The notes under the pieces: generated by a model | The model's input: only the letters and a program-made list of their open reading frames with translations | Told to the model about the DNA's origin: nothing | Database searches by the model: none | Origin: Chryseobacterium aahli | GTDB taxonomy: Bacteria; Bacteroidota; Bacteroidia; Flavobacteriales; Weeksellaceae | DNA: 64,000 nt | Direction: 5' to 3' | Assembly (NCBI RefSeq): GCF_022699665.1 | Contig: NZ_JALDNB010000008.1 | Location: 1-64,000 of the forward strand | Made by a program: the position numbers and the translations under genes | Shown: piece after piece, positions 52,929 through 60,971 of the stretch | Layout: each line of letters opens with the position of its first letter | Position numbering within the stretch: position 1 is the first letter of the stretch

Positions 52929-54284
52929 TTAGTGATTATCATATTTCTTATCCATTACAAAACTCTCCATGAATTTTGTCGTGTAGTTTCCGGAAAGATA
53001 AGCTTCGTCTTCCATCAACTGTCTGTGGAAAGGAATAGTTGTTTTCACGCCTTCAATATAGAATTCTTCCAAAGCACGTTTCATTTTTGCAATTGCTTCT
53101 TCACGGGTTTGTGCTGTCGTGATTAGTTTTGCAATCATTGAATCGTAGTTAGACGGAATGGTGTAACCTGAATAAACGTGAGTGTCAACTCTGATTCCGT
53201 GTCCACCAGGAATGTTTAATCCTGTGATTTTTCCTGGAGATGGTCTGAAATCAGCGTAAGGATCTTCCGCATTGATTCTGCATTCGATTGAATGCAACTT
53301 AGGATAGTGGTTGATTCCTGAAATAGGAGTTCCCGCTGCCAAAAGAATTTGCTCTCTGATTAAGTCATAATCAATAACCTGCTCAGTAATTGGGTGCTCT
53401 ACCTGAATTCTTGTATTCATTTCCATGAAATAGAAATTTCTGTGCTTGTCAACAAGGAATTCGATGGTTCCTACACCTTCATAACCGATGAATTCTGCTG
53501 CTTTCACTGCTGCTTCACCCATTTTCTCACGAAGCTCGTCAGTCATGAATGGAGAAGGAGTTTCTTCAGTTAATTTCTGGTTTCTTCTCTGTACAGAACA
53601 GTCTCTTTCAGAAAGGTGACAAGCTTTACCAAATTGGTCACCTGCAACCTGAATCTCGATATGTCTTGGCTCTTCAATCAGTTTTTCCATGTACATACCT
53701 CCGTTTCCGAATGCAGCCACAGCTTCCTGAATTGCAGATTCCCAGTGTTCTTTAAGGTCTTCAGCTTTCCAAACAGCTCTCATTCCTTTACCACCACCAC
53801 CGGCAGTAGCTTTAATCATGACAGGATAACCTGTTTCTTCAGCAGTTTTTACGGCGTGCTCATAAGATTCAATTAAACCTTCAGAACCTGGTACACAAGG
53901 TACATTTGCCGCTTTCATGGTTGCTTTAGCATTTGCTTTGTCTCCCATTCTCTCGATTTGCTCGGGACTGGCACCAATAAATTTGATACCGTTTTTCTGA
54001 CAGATTCTTGAGAAATTAGAATTTTCTGATAAGAAACCATATCCCGGATGAATTGCATCTGCATTGGTAATCTCAGCAGCAGCAATAATGTTAGGGATTT
54101 TTAGGTAAGAGTCTTTACTCATTGCTGGACCAATACAAACTGCCTCGTCAGCAAATCTTACGTGAAGACTGTCTTTGTCGGCAGTAGAGTATACCGCAAC
54201 GGTTTTGATTCCCATTTCTTTACAAGTACGTAAAATACGCATTGCAATTTCGCCACGATTGGCAATTAATATTTTTTTGAACAT
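52929..54284 (-). CDS. accC: Acetyl-CoA carboxylase, biotin carboxylase subunit
   Basis: ATP-dependent carboxylation of the biotin on AccB, the first half-reaction of acetyl-CoA carboxylase. 451 residues from the ATG of [18 protein letters not shown]; three extra upstream codons would require a TTG start. An ATP-grasp domain follows with the glycine-rich loop [15 protein letters not shown], the [12 protein letters not shown] and [12 protein letters not shown] segments, and catalytic [21 protein letters not shown]. It follows accB by 97 bp containing short tandem repeats, and ends at a good terminator. Confidence 0.97.
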   Translation of the reverse strand: MFKKILIANRGEIAMRILRTCKEMGIKTVAVYSTADKDSLHVRFADEAVCIGPAMSKDSYLKIPNIIAAAEITNADAIHPGYGFLSENSNFSRICQKNGIKFIGASPEQIERMGDKANAKATMKAANVPCVPGSEGLIESYEHAVKTAEETGYPVMIKATAGGGGKGMRAVWKAEDLKEHWESAIQEAVAAFGNGGMYMEKLIEEPRHIEIQVAGDQFGKACHLSERDCSVQRRNQKLTEETPSPFMTDELREKMGEAAVKAAEFIGYEGVGTIEFLVDKHRNFYFMEMNTRIQVEHPITEQVIDYDLIREQILLAAGTPISGINHYPKLHSIECRINAEDPYADFRPSPGKITGLNIPGGHGIRVDTHVYSGYTIPSNYDSMIAKLITTAQTREEAIAKMKRALEEFYIEGVKTTIPFHRQLMEDEAYLSGNYTTKFMESFVMDKKYDNH

Positions 54285-54294
54285 CTTTTTCAAT

Positions 54295-54374
54295 TTGAAA
54301 ATTAGATAATTTGAAAATTAGATAATGTTATTTTAATGTAGAATTTAATCTAACATCTAATGTCTAACATCTAA
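54295..54374. repeat. Short tandem repeats between accB and accC
   Basis: TTGAAAATTAGATAAT occurs twice in perfect tandem (54295-54326). TCTAACATCTAA occurs twice with a TG spacer (54349-54374). The second pair is partly inverted relative to the first, so the whole may fold as an imperfect hairpin within the mRNA. No coding potential. Confidence 0.75.
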
Positions 54375-54381
54375 CTTCTAC

Positions 54382-54864
54382 TTAAGATGGATCTACTAAG
54401 AATAATGGTTGATCATATTCTACTGGTGTAGCGTCGTCAACTAAAATTTTAACGATTTTACCGCTTACTTCAGACTCGATTTGGTTGAATAACTTCATTG
54501 CTTCGATTACACAAACTACTTTTCCGTTTGATACTTCATCACCTACATTTACAAAAACGTCTTTATCTGGAGATGGTTTTCTGTAGAAAGTTCCGATCAT
54601 TGGAGATTTAATTGTTACATATTTACTATCGTCAGATACTGCTTCAGCTTTTTCTGCAGATCCGGAAACAGCAGCTGGTGCATGACCTGGAGCTACTTGT
54701 TGGGGAGCCTGCTGATACATTTGTGGCTGCGCAACATAGCTTACTTCATTTCCTCCAAGTGGTGTTTTAATAGTAATTTCGAAATCTTTAGTCTTGTATT
54801 TTACTTCTGAAACTTCAGCTTTAGATACAAACTTGATAAGATTCTGTATGTCTTTAATGTCCAT
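54382..54864 (-). CDS. accB: Acetyl-CoA carboxylase biotin carboxyl carrier protein
   Basis: Carries biotin between the carboxylase and carboxyltransferase sites. 160 residues from the ATG of MDIKDIQNLIKFVSK: N-terminal dimerisation region, a Pro/Ala/Gln-rich flexible linker (about 45-78), and the biotinyl domain with EAMKLFNQIE, biotin attached at Lys124. The usual motif is EAMKMMN; Leu instead of the second Met is a mild variant. The start is fixed by the TATCTTTG box 24 bp upstream; the longer open frame with a Cys/Phe-rich N-terminus crosses that promoter. Confidence 0.95.
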   Translation of the reverse strand: MDIKDIQNLIKFVSKAEVSEVKYKTKDFEITIKTPLGGNEVSYVAQPQMYQQAPQQVAPGHAPAAVSGSAEKAEAVSDDSKYVTIKSPMIGTFYRKPSPDKDVFVNVGDEVSNGKVVCVIEAMKLFNQIESEVSGKIVKILVDDATPVEYDQPLFLVDPS

Positions 54865-54887
54865 AAAATTGATATTTGATTTGTCGT

Positions 54888-54895
54888 CAAAGATA
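54888..54895 (-). promoter_or_regulatory. -7 promoter element of accB-accC
   Basis: TATCTTTG on the minus strand, 23 bp before the accB ATG and just downstream of the rpmF terminator. Confidence 0.6.
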
Positions 54896-54918
54896 CCAAA
54901 AAAACACAAAAAGCAACA

Positions 54919-54955
54919 AAAAACCACTCATTTTTATTAAAATTGAGTGGTTTTT
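54919..54955 (-). terminator. Terminator of the DUF177-rpmF unit
   Basis: ACCACTCA / TGAGTGGT stem with A/T-runs on both sides, located between rpmF and the accB promoter. It separates the two transcription units. Confidence 0.8.
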
Positions 54956-54988
54956 GTATTAAATAGGGCTTTTTAAGGTAAAAAGCTC

Positions 54989-55195
54989 TTAGTTTTCTTC
55001 TGTAGTGGTTTCTACTGTTTTTTCCAATACTACTTTTCCTCTGTAGTATAATTTTCCTTCATGCCAGTGTGCTCTGTGGTATAAATGCATTTCTCCTGTA
55101 GTTGCATCTTTTGCCAATTGAGGAACTACTGCTTTGTAATGAGTTCTTCTCTTATCTCTTCTTGTAGACGACTGTCTTCTCTTTGGATGTGCCAT
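54989..55195 (-). CDS. rpmF: 50S ribosomal protein L32
   Basis: A 68-residue L32. It has the family start [20 protein letters not shown] and the [11 protein letters not shown] segment. The four zinc-binding Cys of some L32 proteins are absent, so this is a zinc-independent (C-minus) form. It lies just downstream of the DUF177 gene, a very common bacterial pairing, and upstream of accB-accC, but a terminator separates it from the latter. Confidence 0.97.
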   Translation of the reverse strand: MAHPKRRQSSTRRDKRRTHYKAVVPQLAKDATTGEMHLYHRAHWHEGKLYYRGKVVLEKTVETTTEEN

Positions 55196-55263
55196 TTTGT
55201 AATAACTTTTTTAATTTGATGAGCGATGAGATCTTTCATCATCTCATCATATTATTATTATTT

Positions 55264-55785
55264 TTAATTTTTATCTTTTAATTTCTTCAAAGCGTCCCAT
55301 CTAGGGTCAACTTCCTCTTCTTTCTCCTCAATTTCTTTCGGGCTGAATTTATCAAGAATTGCCAAATCTTCCTCACTGATATTCGGTGATACTTTCTTCA
55401 TAGGTATTGATAGTGCCACATTTTCATAAATTAAATGTGCAACGTTAAAGGCATGATCGTTTGCAAGGATTGTTACTACATCTTCCTCACTGTCATCATA
55501 TTCTTCTCCGAATTTTACTAAAATACCGATTTGGTTTTCAATGTCATGGTCAAAACTGTCGTTCGTAATATCACAAACCAATTCTACCGTTCCATCTACT
55601 TTTACTTCAAATTCTAAAAACGTAGTGTGTTTATTTAAAAAAACTTCTACATGTATTTTAGGATTTGTAAATTCCTGTTCAGTGTCGAATAATTGAAAGA
55701 ACTCTTTATCTATCTCAAACCTGAACTCGTGCTTACCGATTTTCAGTCCGGAAAAGCTTATATCGTAGTTTCTTAACTTGTCCAT
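55264..55785 (-). CDS. DUF177 (YceD-like) protein
   Basis: 173 residues from the ATG of MDKLRNYDISFSGLKIGKHEF, with the DUF177/YceD core: an N-terminal beta region, then TVELVCDITNDSFDHDIE, where the usual Cys-containing turn carries one Cys, and a C-terminal acidic stretch (EEDLAILDKFSPKEIEEKEEEVDPRWDALKKL), the conserved DPRxxxLKKL end. The family pairs with rpmF and has been linked to 23S rRNA accumulation in plants and bacteria. The longer open frame at the 5' end is excluded by a TATTTTTG box 12 bp upstream. Confidence 0.9.
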   Translation of the reverse strand: MDKLRNYDISFSGLKIGKHEFRFEIDKEFFQLFDTEQEFTNPKIHVEVFLNKHTTFLEFEVKVDGTVELVCDITNDSFDHDIENQIGILVKFGEEYDDSEEDVVTILANDHAFNVAHLIYENVALSIPMKKVSPNISEEDLAILDKFSPKEIEEKEEEVDPRWDALKKLKDKN

Positions 55786-55797
55786 AAAATGAGTGTG

Positions 55798-55805
55798 CAA
55801 AAATA
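55798..55805 (-). promoter_or_regulatory. -7 promoter element of DUF177-rpmF
   Basis: TATTTTTG on the minus strand, 12 bp before the DUF177 ATG. Confidence 0.5.
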
Positions 55806-55868
55806 TGCATTTATTTTAATATTACAAATAAAATAGGTAACAAAATTAATTTTAATTGAGTCAACGTT

Positions 55869-56960
55869 TTACATTTCGCTTTCTACAGGAAGATCTTCAT
55901 CTATTCCGTTGTCTGAAGGCATTCTTCTCGGCTGAAGTCTGTTGGCCATCATTTCTTTATAATCGCTTCTGTTTTTAAAAATTTTTATTGCCATGAAAAT
56001 CGCTTCCATAAAGCTCTGTTCATCGGCAATATTTTTCCCTGCAATATCATACGCAACGCCATGATCTGGTGAAGTTCTGATAAATGGAAGTCCTGCGGTG
56101 TAGTTTACGCCTTCTTCATAAGCTAAAGTTTTAAATGGAGCCAAGCCCTGATCGTGATACATCGCTAAAACGGCGTCAAAACTTTGGTATTTACTTGGTT
56201 GGAAGAAACTATCTGCAGGAAAAGGACCGAAAGCTAAAATTCCCTGATCTGAAAGTTCTTTAATGGCTGGCGAAATGATTTCAATCTCTTCATTTCCGAT
56301 GACGCCACCGTCTCCGGAATGTGGATTTAAACCTAAAACTGCGATTTTTGGTTTAGAAATAGAAAAATCTTCAATCAAAGTTTGGTTTAATGCCTTGATC
56401 TGTTTTTTGATTTTTTCTTTTGAAATATTTTCAGCAACCTGAGAAATTGGTATGTGATGCGTAGAAACGGCCACTTTTAAACCATCTGTTACCAAAAACA
56501 TCAATCCTTTTTTGTTGAATTTTTCTTCAAAATAACCGGTATGACCTGCGTGTTTAAAACCCATTTTCATCATTTCATCTTTGTTGATGGGCGCGGTAAC
56601 CAAGACATCAATTTCACCTTTCATCAAAGCATCGGTTGCGGCTTCTAAAGAATCAATCGCCATTTTGGTGGATTCTTCTGATGGTTTGCCCAATTCTACA
56701 TTAGAATTATCTTTCACCAAATTAAGCATATTCAGCTTTCCGTTTTGAGCCTGTGAAGTTTCTGTAATGTAGTTGAAATTTAAATTGAGCTTAAAAATAT
56801 TCTTCTGGTACGTGAATAATTTTCCTGAGCCGAAAATAATTGGGGTGAAAAAGTCGGTAATAGTTTTGTCTTTCAGAGATTTCATGATGATTTCCGGGCC
56901 GATGCCGTTGAAGTCACCAATTGAAATTCCTACTCGTACTTTATGGTTTTTTGGGCTCAT
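55869..56960 (-). CDS. pdxA: 4-hydroxythreonine-4-phosphate dehydrogenase
   Basis: Oxidises 4-phosphohydroxy-L-threonine in the DXP-dependent route to pyridoxal phosphate. 363 residues with the family signatures: VGISIGDFNGIGPEIIMKSL at the N-terminus, FKHAGHTGYFEEKF (metal-binding His), LGLNPHSGDGGVIGNEE, and AMYHDQGLAPFKTLAYEEGVNYTAGLPFIRTSPDHG with further metal and substrate residues. It is divergent from ribE with closely interlocked promoters, and upstream of DUF177-rpmF on the same strand. Confidence 0.96.
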   Translation of the reverse strand: MSPKNHKVRVGISIGDFNGIGPEIIMKSLKDKTITDFFTPIIFGSGKLFTYQKNIFKLNLNFNYITETSQAQNGKLNMLNLVKDNSNVELGKPSEESTKMAIDSLEAATDALMKGEIDVLVTAPINKDEMMKMGFKHAGHTGYFEEKFNKKGLMFLVTDGLKVAVSTHHIPISQVAENISKEKIKKQIKALNQTLIEDFSISKPKIAVLGLNPHSGDGGVIGNEEIEIISPAIKELSDQGILAFGPFPADSFFQPSKYQSFDAVLAMYHDQGLAPFKTLAYEEGVNYTAGLPFIRTSPDHGVAYDIAGKNIADEQSFMEAIFMAIKIFKNRSDYKEMMANRLQPRRMPSDNGIDEDLPVESEM

Positions 56961-56966
56961 TTTGAT

Positions 56967-56997
56967 TATCTTTGAAGATTATAATTTTACAAATTTA
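56967..56997. promoter_or_regulatory. Interlocked divergent promoters of pdxA and ribE
   Basis: TATCTTTG (56967-56974, plus) would drive ribE and TAAATTTG (56990-56997, minus) pdxA. Each -7 box lies inside the other gene's promoter or leader region, so the two cofactor genes should compete for polymerase. The leader of ribE is only about 30 nt, too short for an FMN riboswitch. Confidence 0.6.
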
Positions 56998-57009
56998 GCA
57001 AAAAATAAT

Positions 57010-57606
57010 ATGTTCACAGGAATTATTGAAGCGGTAGGAGTTATTGAAAAAATTGAAGAAAATGGCAGCAACATTAATTTTACTTTAAGTTGTCCGTTTA
57101 CTCATGAATTAAAGATCGATCAGAGTCTTGCCCATAACGGCTGTTGTCTTACGGTGGTTGAGATTACCGAGAGCCAATACGTTGTTACTGCAATCAATGA
57201 AACTTTAGAAAAAACCAATTTAGGAAAGTGGGAAGTAGGAAGTGTGGTGAATCTTGAGCGCTGCATGATGATGAATGGAAGACTTGATGGTCACATTGTT
57301 CAGGGGCATGTAGATCAAACCGGTGAAATAATTGACATTGAGAACAAAGATGGCAGCTATTTTGTTACTGTACAGTATAGTTCAGAAGGAGGTTTCGTAA
57401 CAGTTCCGCAAGGTTCAATCACTGTGAATGGAATCAGTCTTACTGTTGCCAAAAGCGGAGATTTTAAGTTTTCGGTAGCTATTATTCCTTACACTTGGGA
57501 GTTTACCAATATGAAAAATGTGAAAATCGGTGATAAAGTCAACCTTGAATTTGATATCGTTGGTAAATACATTGCTAAATTAATTAACAAGCAAAATGTC
57601 GTTTAA
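57010..57606 (+). CDS. ribE: Riboflavin synthase, alpha subunit
   Basis: Dismutates two 6,7-dimethyl-8-ribityllumazines to riboflavin. 198 residues with the diagnostic start MFTGIIEAVGVIEKIEENG and two lumazine-binding repeats (HNGCCLTVVEI ... and GSITVNGISLTVAKSG). The open frame extends 79 codons upstream, but that extension runs antisense to pdxA and across both promoters; the true start is the ATG at 57010. Its last 11 bp overlap the histidine kinase gene, so the two are translationally coupled. Confidence 0.96.
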   Translation: MFTGIIEAVGVIEKIEENGSNINFTLSCPFTHELKIDQSLAHNGCCLTVVEITESQYVVTAINETLEKTNLGKWEVGSVVNLERCMMMNGRLDGHIVQGHVDQTGEIIDIENKDGSYFVTVQYSSEGGFVTVPQGSITVNGISLTVAKSGDFKFSVAIIPYTWEFTNMKNVKIGDKVNLEFDIVGKYIAKLINKQNVV

Positions 57607-59050
57607 TAAATATAAAGGATATAGTTTAAGAAACCGGGTTTTTTTTGGTTTCCTACTCGTATGTCTTTTGAGTGTTGCTGCTTCTTCATTGGTGCCCTAC
57701 TTTGTTTTGAGGAATAATTCTCTGCAGCAAAGTAAAATCGATATGCAGGAGAAGACCAATGCGGTGATGAGGTATTTGGATTATGCAGTCAGTCAGTCGA
57801 CGGTGCGTACAGAAGACCTTCCTGTGGTTTTAAAGAACAAAATTTTTGAAATTGCAGACATCAATCAACACGATATTATTATTTATGATTTAAAAGGAAA
57901 CTACTTACTTTCCAGTAGGGACGGAAATTTAGTTGATAAGAAGAAGATTCCGATTAATATTGTGAATAAACTTCTTTCTACGGAAGCGAGATATGATTTT
58001 CGGGAGGTAGATGAGTCAAAAGATGCTGTTTTTACATCGTCTTATTTATTGCTGAAAAATAATATGTGGGAACCGATTGGGATTATCTATATTCCTTTGT
58101 ACCACAATGAATCTGCTTATCTTGATGTTCTTCATAAGTATGTTATTTATATTTTGATAGTCGATATTTTACTGATTGCATTCAGTATTTGGCTGAGCTG
58201 GGTGACTTCTACCAATCTTGCAAAAAATATTACCAAATTTTCGGATATGATCACCCGAATTACGCTTTTTGAAAACGAAATGCGTCCTATTAAATATTAT
58301 AAAAATGACGAGCTCAATGCGTTGGCAAGAGCATATAACAGGATGATTCTTCAGATTCAGGATCAAAAAGAGCGTCTTCGTTTTAAAGCGTCTGAAGAAG
58401 CGTGGCGCGAAATGGCAAAACAGGTTGCACACGAGGTGAAAAATCCTTTGACACCGATGAAACTGACCATTCAAAATTTTGAAAGAAAATTTGATCCCAA
58501 TGATCCTGATGTAAGTGAAAAGGTTAAAAAATTAAGCAAAACAATGGTTGATCAGATTGACTTGATCGCTACCGTTGCTTCTGCATTCTCTGAATTTGCT
58601 AAACTTCCCGAAAAAAATAATGAAGTCATCAATCTGAATACAGAAATTGATGATATTCTAAGGGTTTTCAACGATGATCAGATATTTGTGCATTCCAATA
58701 AAAGCAATATCATGATTAATATGGACAGGATTTATCTTTCCAGAATCATTACCAATCTTGTTACCAATGCAAAACAAGCACAAAGTGATGATCGTAATCT
58801 TCTGGTAAATGTAGATATTGAGCAACACCAAAGAAAAGTTATAATCTCAGTTCAGGATAACGGGATTGGAATTGCTGAAAACATGTACGAAAGAATTTTT
58901 GAACCCAATTTTACTTCAAAAAACAGCGGAATGGGTCTAGGTTTATCTATGGTTAGAAAAATGGTGGAAGATTACAAAGGTCAAATTACAGTTAAATCTG
59001 AAGTTGGTAAGGGCTCTACATTCATTATTACATTACCTACAAATCTTTAG
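57596..59050 (+). CDS. Membrane sensor histidine kinase (orphan, NtrY-like)
   Basis: A 484-residue kinase with a membrane segment near 15-36 (VFFGFLLVCLLSVAASSLVPY), a periplasmic sensor region (about 37-178), a second membrane segment (YVIYILIVDILLIAFSIWLSW), HAMP linker, and a dimerisation domain with His279 in QVAHEVKNPLTPMKLTIQ. The ATPase domain shows an N box (RIITNLVTNAKQAQ), DNGIGI and GMGLGLSMVRKMV. The HEVKNPLTPMKL motif is typical of the NtrY group. No response regulator lies nearby. It overlaps ribE by 11 bp, and the next gene begins on its last base. Confidence 0.93.
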   Translation: MSFNKYKGYSLRNRVFFGFLLVCLLSVAASSLVPYFVLRNNSLQQSKIDMQEKTNAVMRYLDYAVSQSTVRTEDLPVVLKNKIFEIADINQHDIIIYDLKGNYLLSSRDGNLVDKKKIPINIVNKLLSTEARYDFREVDESKDAVFTSSYLLLKNNMWEPIGIIYIPLYHNESAYLDVLHKYVIYILIVDILLIAFSIWLSWVTSTNLAKNITKFSDMITRITLFENEMRPIKYYKNDELNALARAYNRMILQIQDQKERLRFKASEEAWREMAKQVAHEVKNPLTPMKLTIQNFERKFDPNDPDVSEKVKKLSKTMVDQIDLIATVASAFSEFAKLPEKNNEVINLNTEIDDILRVFNDDQIFVHSNKSNIMINMDRIYLSRIITNLVTNAKQAQSDDRNLLVNVDIEQHQRKVIISVQDNGIGIAENMYERIFEPNFTSKNSGMGLGLSMVRKMVEDYKGQITVKSEVGKGSTFIITLPTNL

Positions 59051-59745
59051 TGAAGCCTTTTAAATTTAAACAGTTTGAAATTCAACAGTCAGCTGACGTT
59101 TTCCGTGTGGGGACGGATGGTGTTTTGTTGGGTGCTTTTGCGAATATTCATTTTGCTAAAAATGTTCTGGAGATTGGGACGGGAACTGGTTTGATTTCTT
59201 TAATGCTGGCTCAAAGAAATTTAAATGCAAATTTTTTAGGTATTGATATCAATGAAGAAGCCGTAAATCTCACGAAACTCAATTTTAAAGACTCTCCATT
59301 TTATTTAAGATTAAAAAATAGTCTTCAGGATTTTAAAACTTTTGAAACTGATCAAAAGTTTGATTTAATTGTATCAAATCCGCCTTATTTTGAAAAGAAT
59401 TCTTCTGGTAAAGATATTCTCGCAAGGCAAACGGTTGAATTGAATTTCCAACAACTGATTTCACAATCATCAAAATTACTTTCAGAAAACGGGATTTTTT
59501 CTGTCATTATTCCTTTTGAAGTTGGTGTTTATTTTATTGAAATTGCGAAAGAAAATCAATTGTTTCTGAACCGAAAAATCAACATTTACGGAATAGAAAA
59601 TTCAAAAATAAAAAGATTAGTCTTAGAATTTTCTCAAATTGAAAAATGTCTGGAAGAATCTGATTTTATCATAGAAAAAAGTCCGAGAAAATACTCGGAC
59701 CAATATCTTGAACTCACCAAAGAGTTTCATGTTTATAAAGAATAA
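59050..59745 (+). CDS. trmN6: tRNA1(Val) (adenine(37)-N6)-methyltransferase
   Basis: A 231-residue SAM-dependent methyltransferase of the TrmN6/YfiC group: QQSADVFRVGTDGVLLGAF, SAM loop EIGTGTGLISLMLA and catalytic NPPYF at 110-114, the signature of N6-adenine methylation. It starts at GTG sharing a base with the kinase stop, so it is translationally coupled. It converges on ftsE with a single base between stops and no terminator. Confidence 0.92.
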   Translation: MKPFKFKQFEIQQSADVFRVGTDGVLLGAFANIHFAKNVLEIGTGTGLISLMLAQRNLNANFLGIDINEEAVNLTKLNFKDSPFYLRLKNSLQDFKTFETDQKFDLIVSNPPYFEKNSSGKDILARQTVELNFQQLISQSSKLLSENGIFSVIIPFEVGVYFIEIAKENQLFLNRKINIYGIENSKIKRLVLEFSQIEKCLEESDFIIEKSPRKYSDQYLELTKEFHVYKE

Positions 59746-59746
59746 T

Positions 59747-60457
59747 TTATTCAAATAATTCCGCTGTATCAAGCACAGAAACTTTACCGTCTTCACATCT
59801 GATAGCTTCTCCAGGGAAGTTCTGAATCATGTGATAATCATGTGTTGCCATTACAACTGCAGCTCCGTTTTCAGCGGCAACCTGCTTCAGTAAAGTCATG
59901 ATTTCGTTCGAAGTTTCAGGATCAAGATTTCCTGTCGGCTCATCGGCCAAAATCAAATCAGGATGATTCAATAGAGCTCTTGCGATGGCGATACGTTGCT
60001 GTTCACCTCCAGAAAGTTCATGCGGCATTTTGTGTTTCTTTCCTTTCATATTTACGCTGGAAAGTACTTCATTGATGCGTTCGTCCATTTTTGGCTTATC
60101 TTTCCATCCGGTAGCTTCCAAAACGAATTTCAGGTTCTTCTCAACGGTTCTGTCAGAAAGTAATTGAAAATCTTGGAAAACGATTCCTAATTTTCTTCTC
60201 AAATTCGGAACGTCAGAAGCTTTTAATTTAGCCAAATCAAAGCCTACCACTTCGCCAACGCCAGCAACCAAAGGAATGTGCCCGTATAAAGTTTTGAGAA
60301 GTGAGCTTTTTCCGGAACCGGTTTTCCCGATTAGATAGCAGAATCTGCCTTTCTTGATGTTTAAATTAACATCAGTAAGCACGGTAAAATTTTTCTGTGT
60401 AATTTTTGCGTGTTGTAGGTTGATGATATTGTCTCCGGATATATTTGTATGTGGCAT
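59747..60457 (-). CDS. ftsE: Cell-division ABC transporter ATPase FtsE
   Basis: 236 residues with a complete ABC ATPase: Walker A GKTGSGKS at 44-51, Q-loop VFQDFQLL, signature LSGGEQQRIAIARAL, Walker B LILADEPTGNLD and the H-loop ATHD. The segment NLRRKLGIVFQDFQLLSDRTVEKNL is characteristic of FtsE, which with the membrane partner FtsX controls peptidoglycan hydrolases at the division site. ftsX is not adjacent on this window. A lipoprotein-exporter (LolD-type) ATPase is the main alternative. Confidence 0.85.
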   Translation of the reverse strand: MPHTNISGDNIINLQHAKITQKNFTVLTDVNLNIKKGRFCYLIGKTGSGKSSLLKTLYGHIPLVAGVGEVVGFDLAKLKASDVPNLRRKLGIVFQDFQLLSDRTVEKNLKFVLEATGWKDKPKMDERINEVLSSVNMKGKKHKMPHELSGGEQQRIAIARALLNHPDLILADEPTGNLDPETSNEIMTLLKQVAAENGAAVVMATHDYHMIQNFPGEAIRCEDGKVSVLDTAELFE

Positions 60458-60552
60458 AAATTCGATTTTTAGAGGCTTTTTCCAAAAAGTTTTTTCAGAT
60501 TTTAAAAATAGAAAAAAGAAGCTTTATAAACCTAAAATTTAGGAAAATTTAA

Positions 60553-60589
60553 CAACAAAAAATGCTTGAAAAAACTTATTTTCAAGCAT
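60553..60589 (-). terminator. Terminator of rpmH
   Basis: ATGCTTGAA / TTCAAGCAT stem with a T-rich run on the minus strand, 25 bp past the rpmH stop. Confidence 0.82.
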
Positions 60590-60613
60590 AATCTGTATAT
60601 TGTAAGTTAAGAA

Positions 60614-60772
60614 TTATCTCTTAGCTCTTGCAGAACTCACTGTAAGGCTTTTTCTGCCTTTAGCTCTTCTTGCTGCCAAAACTCTTCTTCCGTTTGGCGT
60701 AGACATTCTCTCTCTGAAACCGTGTTTGTTTCTTTTCTTTCTTTCTGATGGCTGGAACGTTCTTTTACTCAT
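60614..60772 (-). CDS. rpmH: 50S ribosomal protein L34
   Basis: A 52-residue L34, too short for routine ORF lists. The minus strand reads [19 protein letters not shown], then [20 protein letters not shown], then [13 protein letters not shown], an intact L34 with the usual KRTFQPS start and the MxTxxGRxVLxxRRxKGR core. It is a separate unit with two tandem -7 boxes upstream and a terminator downstream. In many bacteria it neighbours rnpA and dnaA; neither is visible here. Confidence 0.96.
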   Translation of the reverse strand: MSKRTFQPSERKKRNKHGFRERMSTPNGRRVLAARRAKGRKSLTVSSARAKR

Positions 60773-60825
60773 TACTATATATTTTAGTCGTAATTATCTA
60801 TTAATTTTCAGGTTGCAAATATATG

Positions 60826-60850
60826 TATATTTTTATTAAGTGCAAATATA
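60826..60850 (-). promoter_or_regulatory. Tandem -7 promoter elements of rpmH
   Basis: Two TATATTTGC boxes on the minus strand, at 60826-60833 and 60843-60850, 17 bp apart, upstream of rpmH. They suggest two closely spaced transcription starts or promoter reinforcement. Confidence 0.55.
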
Positions 60851-60943
60851 ATCTTAAATTATTTTAATGAAAATGCGATGTCTTTAAATATGACATGAGT
60901 AGAGGTATTTTCACTTTTTAAAGATTGATCCATCTAAAAACTT

Positions 60944-60951
60944 TATCTTTG
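60944..60951 (+). promoter_or_regulatory. -7 promoter element of nrnA
   Basis: TATCTTTG, with TTG 16 bp upstream at 60925-60927, 20 bp before the ATG. Confidence 0.6.
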
Positions 60952-60971
60952 AAAACTCAAATTTAAAGAAA

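Noticed and set aside
54865..54927. Cys/Phe-rich N-terminal extension of AccB
   Set aside because: It spans the accB promoter and the rpmF terminator; AccB begins at MDIKDIQ.
56773..57009. N-terminal extension of riboflavin synthase, suggesting a fusion
   Set aside because: The extension runs antisense through pdxA and across both promoters. The conserved MFTGIIE start begins at 57010.
56960..57010. FMN riboswitch upstream of ribE
   Set aside because: The leader after the -7 box is about 30 nt, too short for the riboswitch fold.
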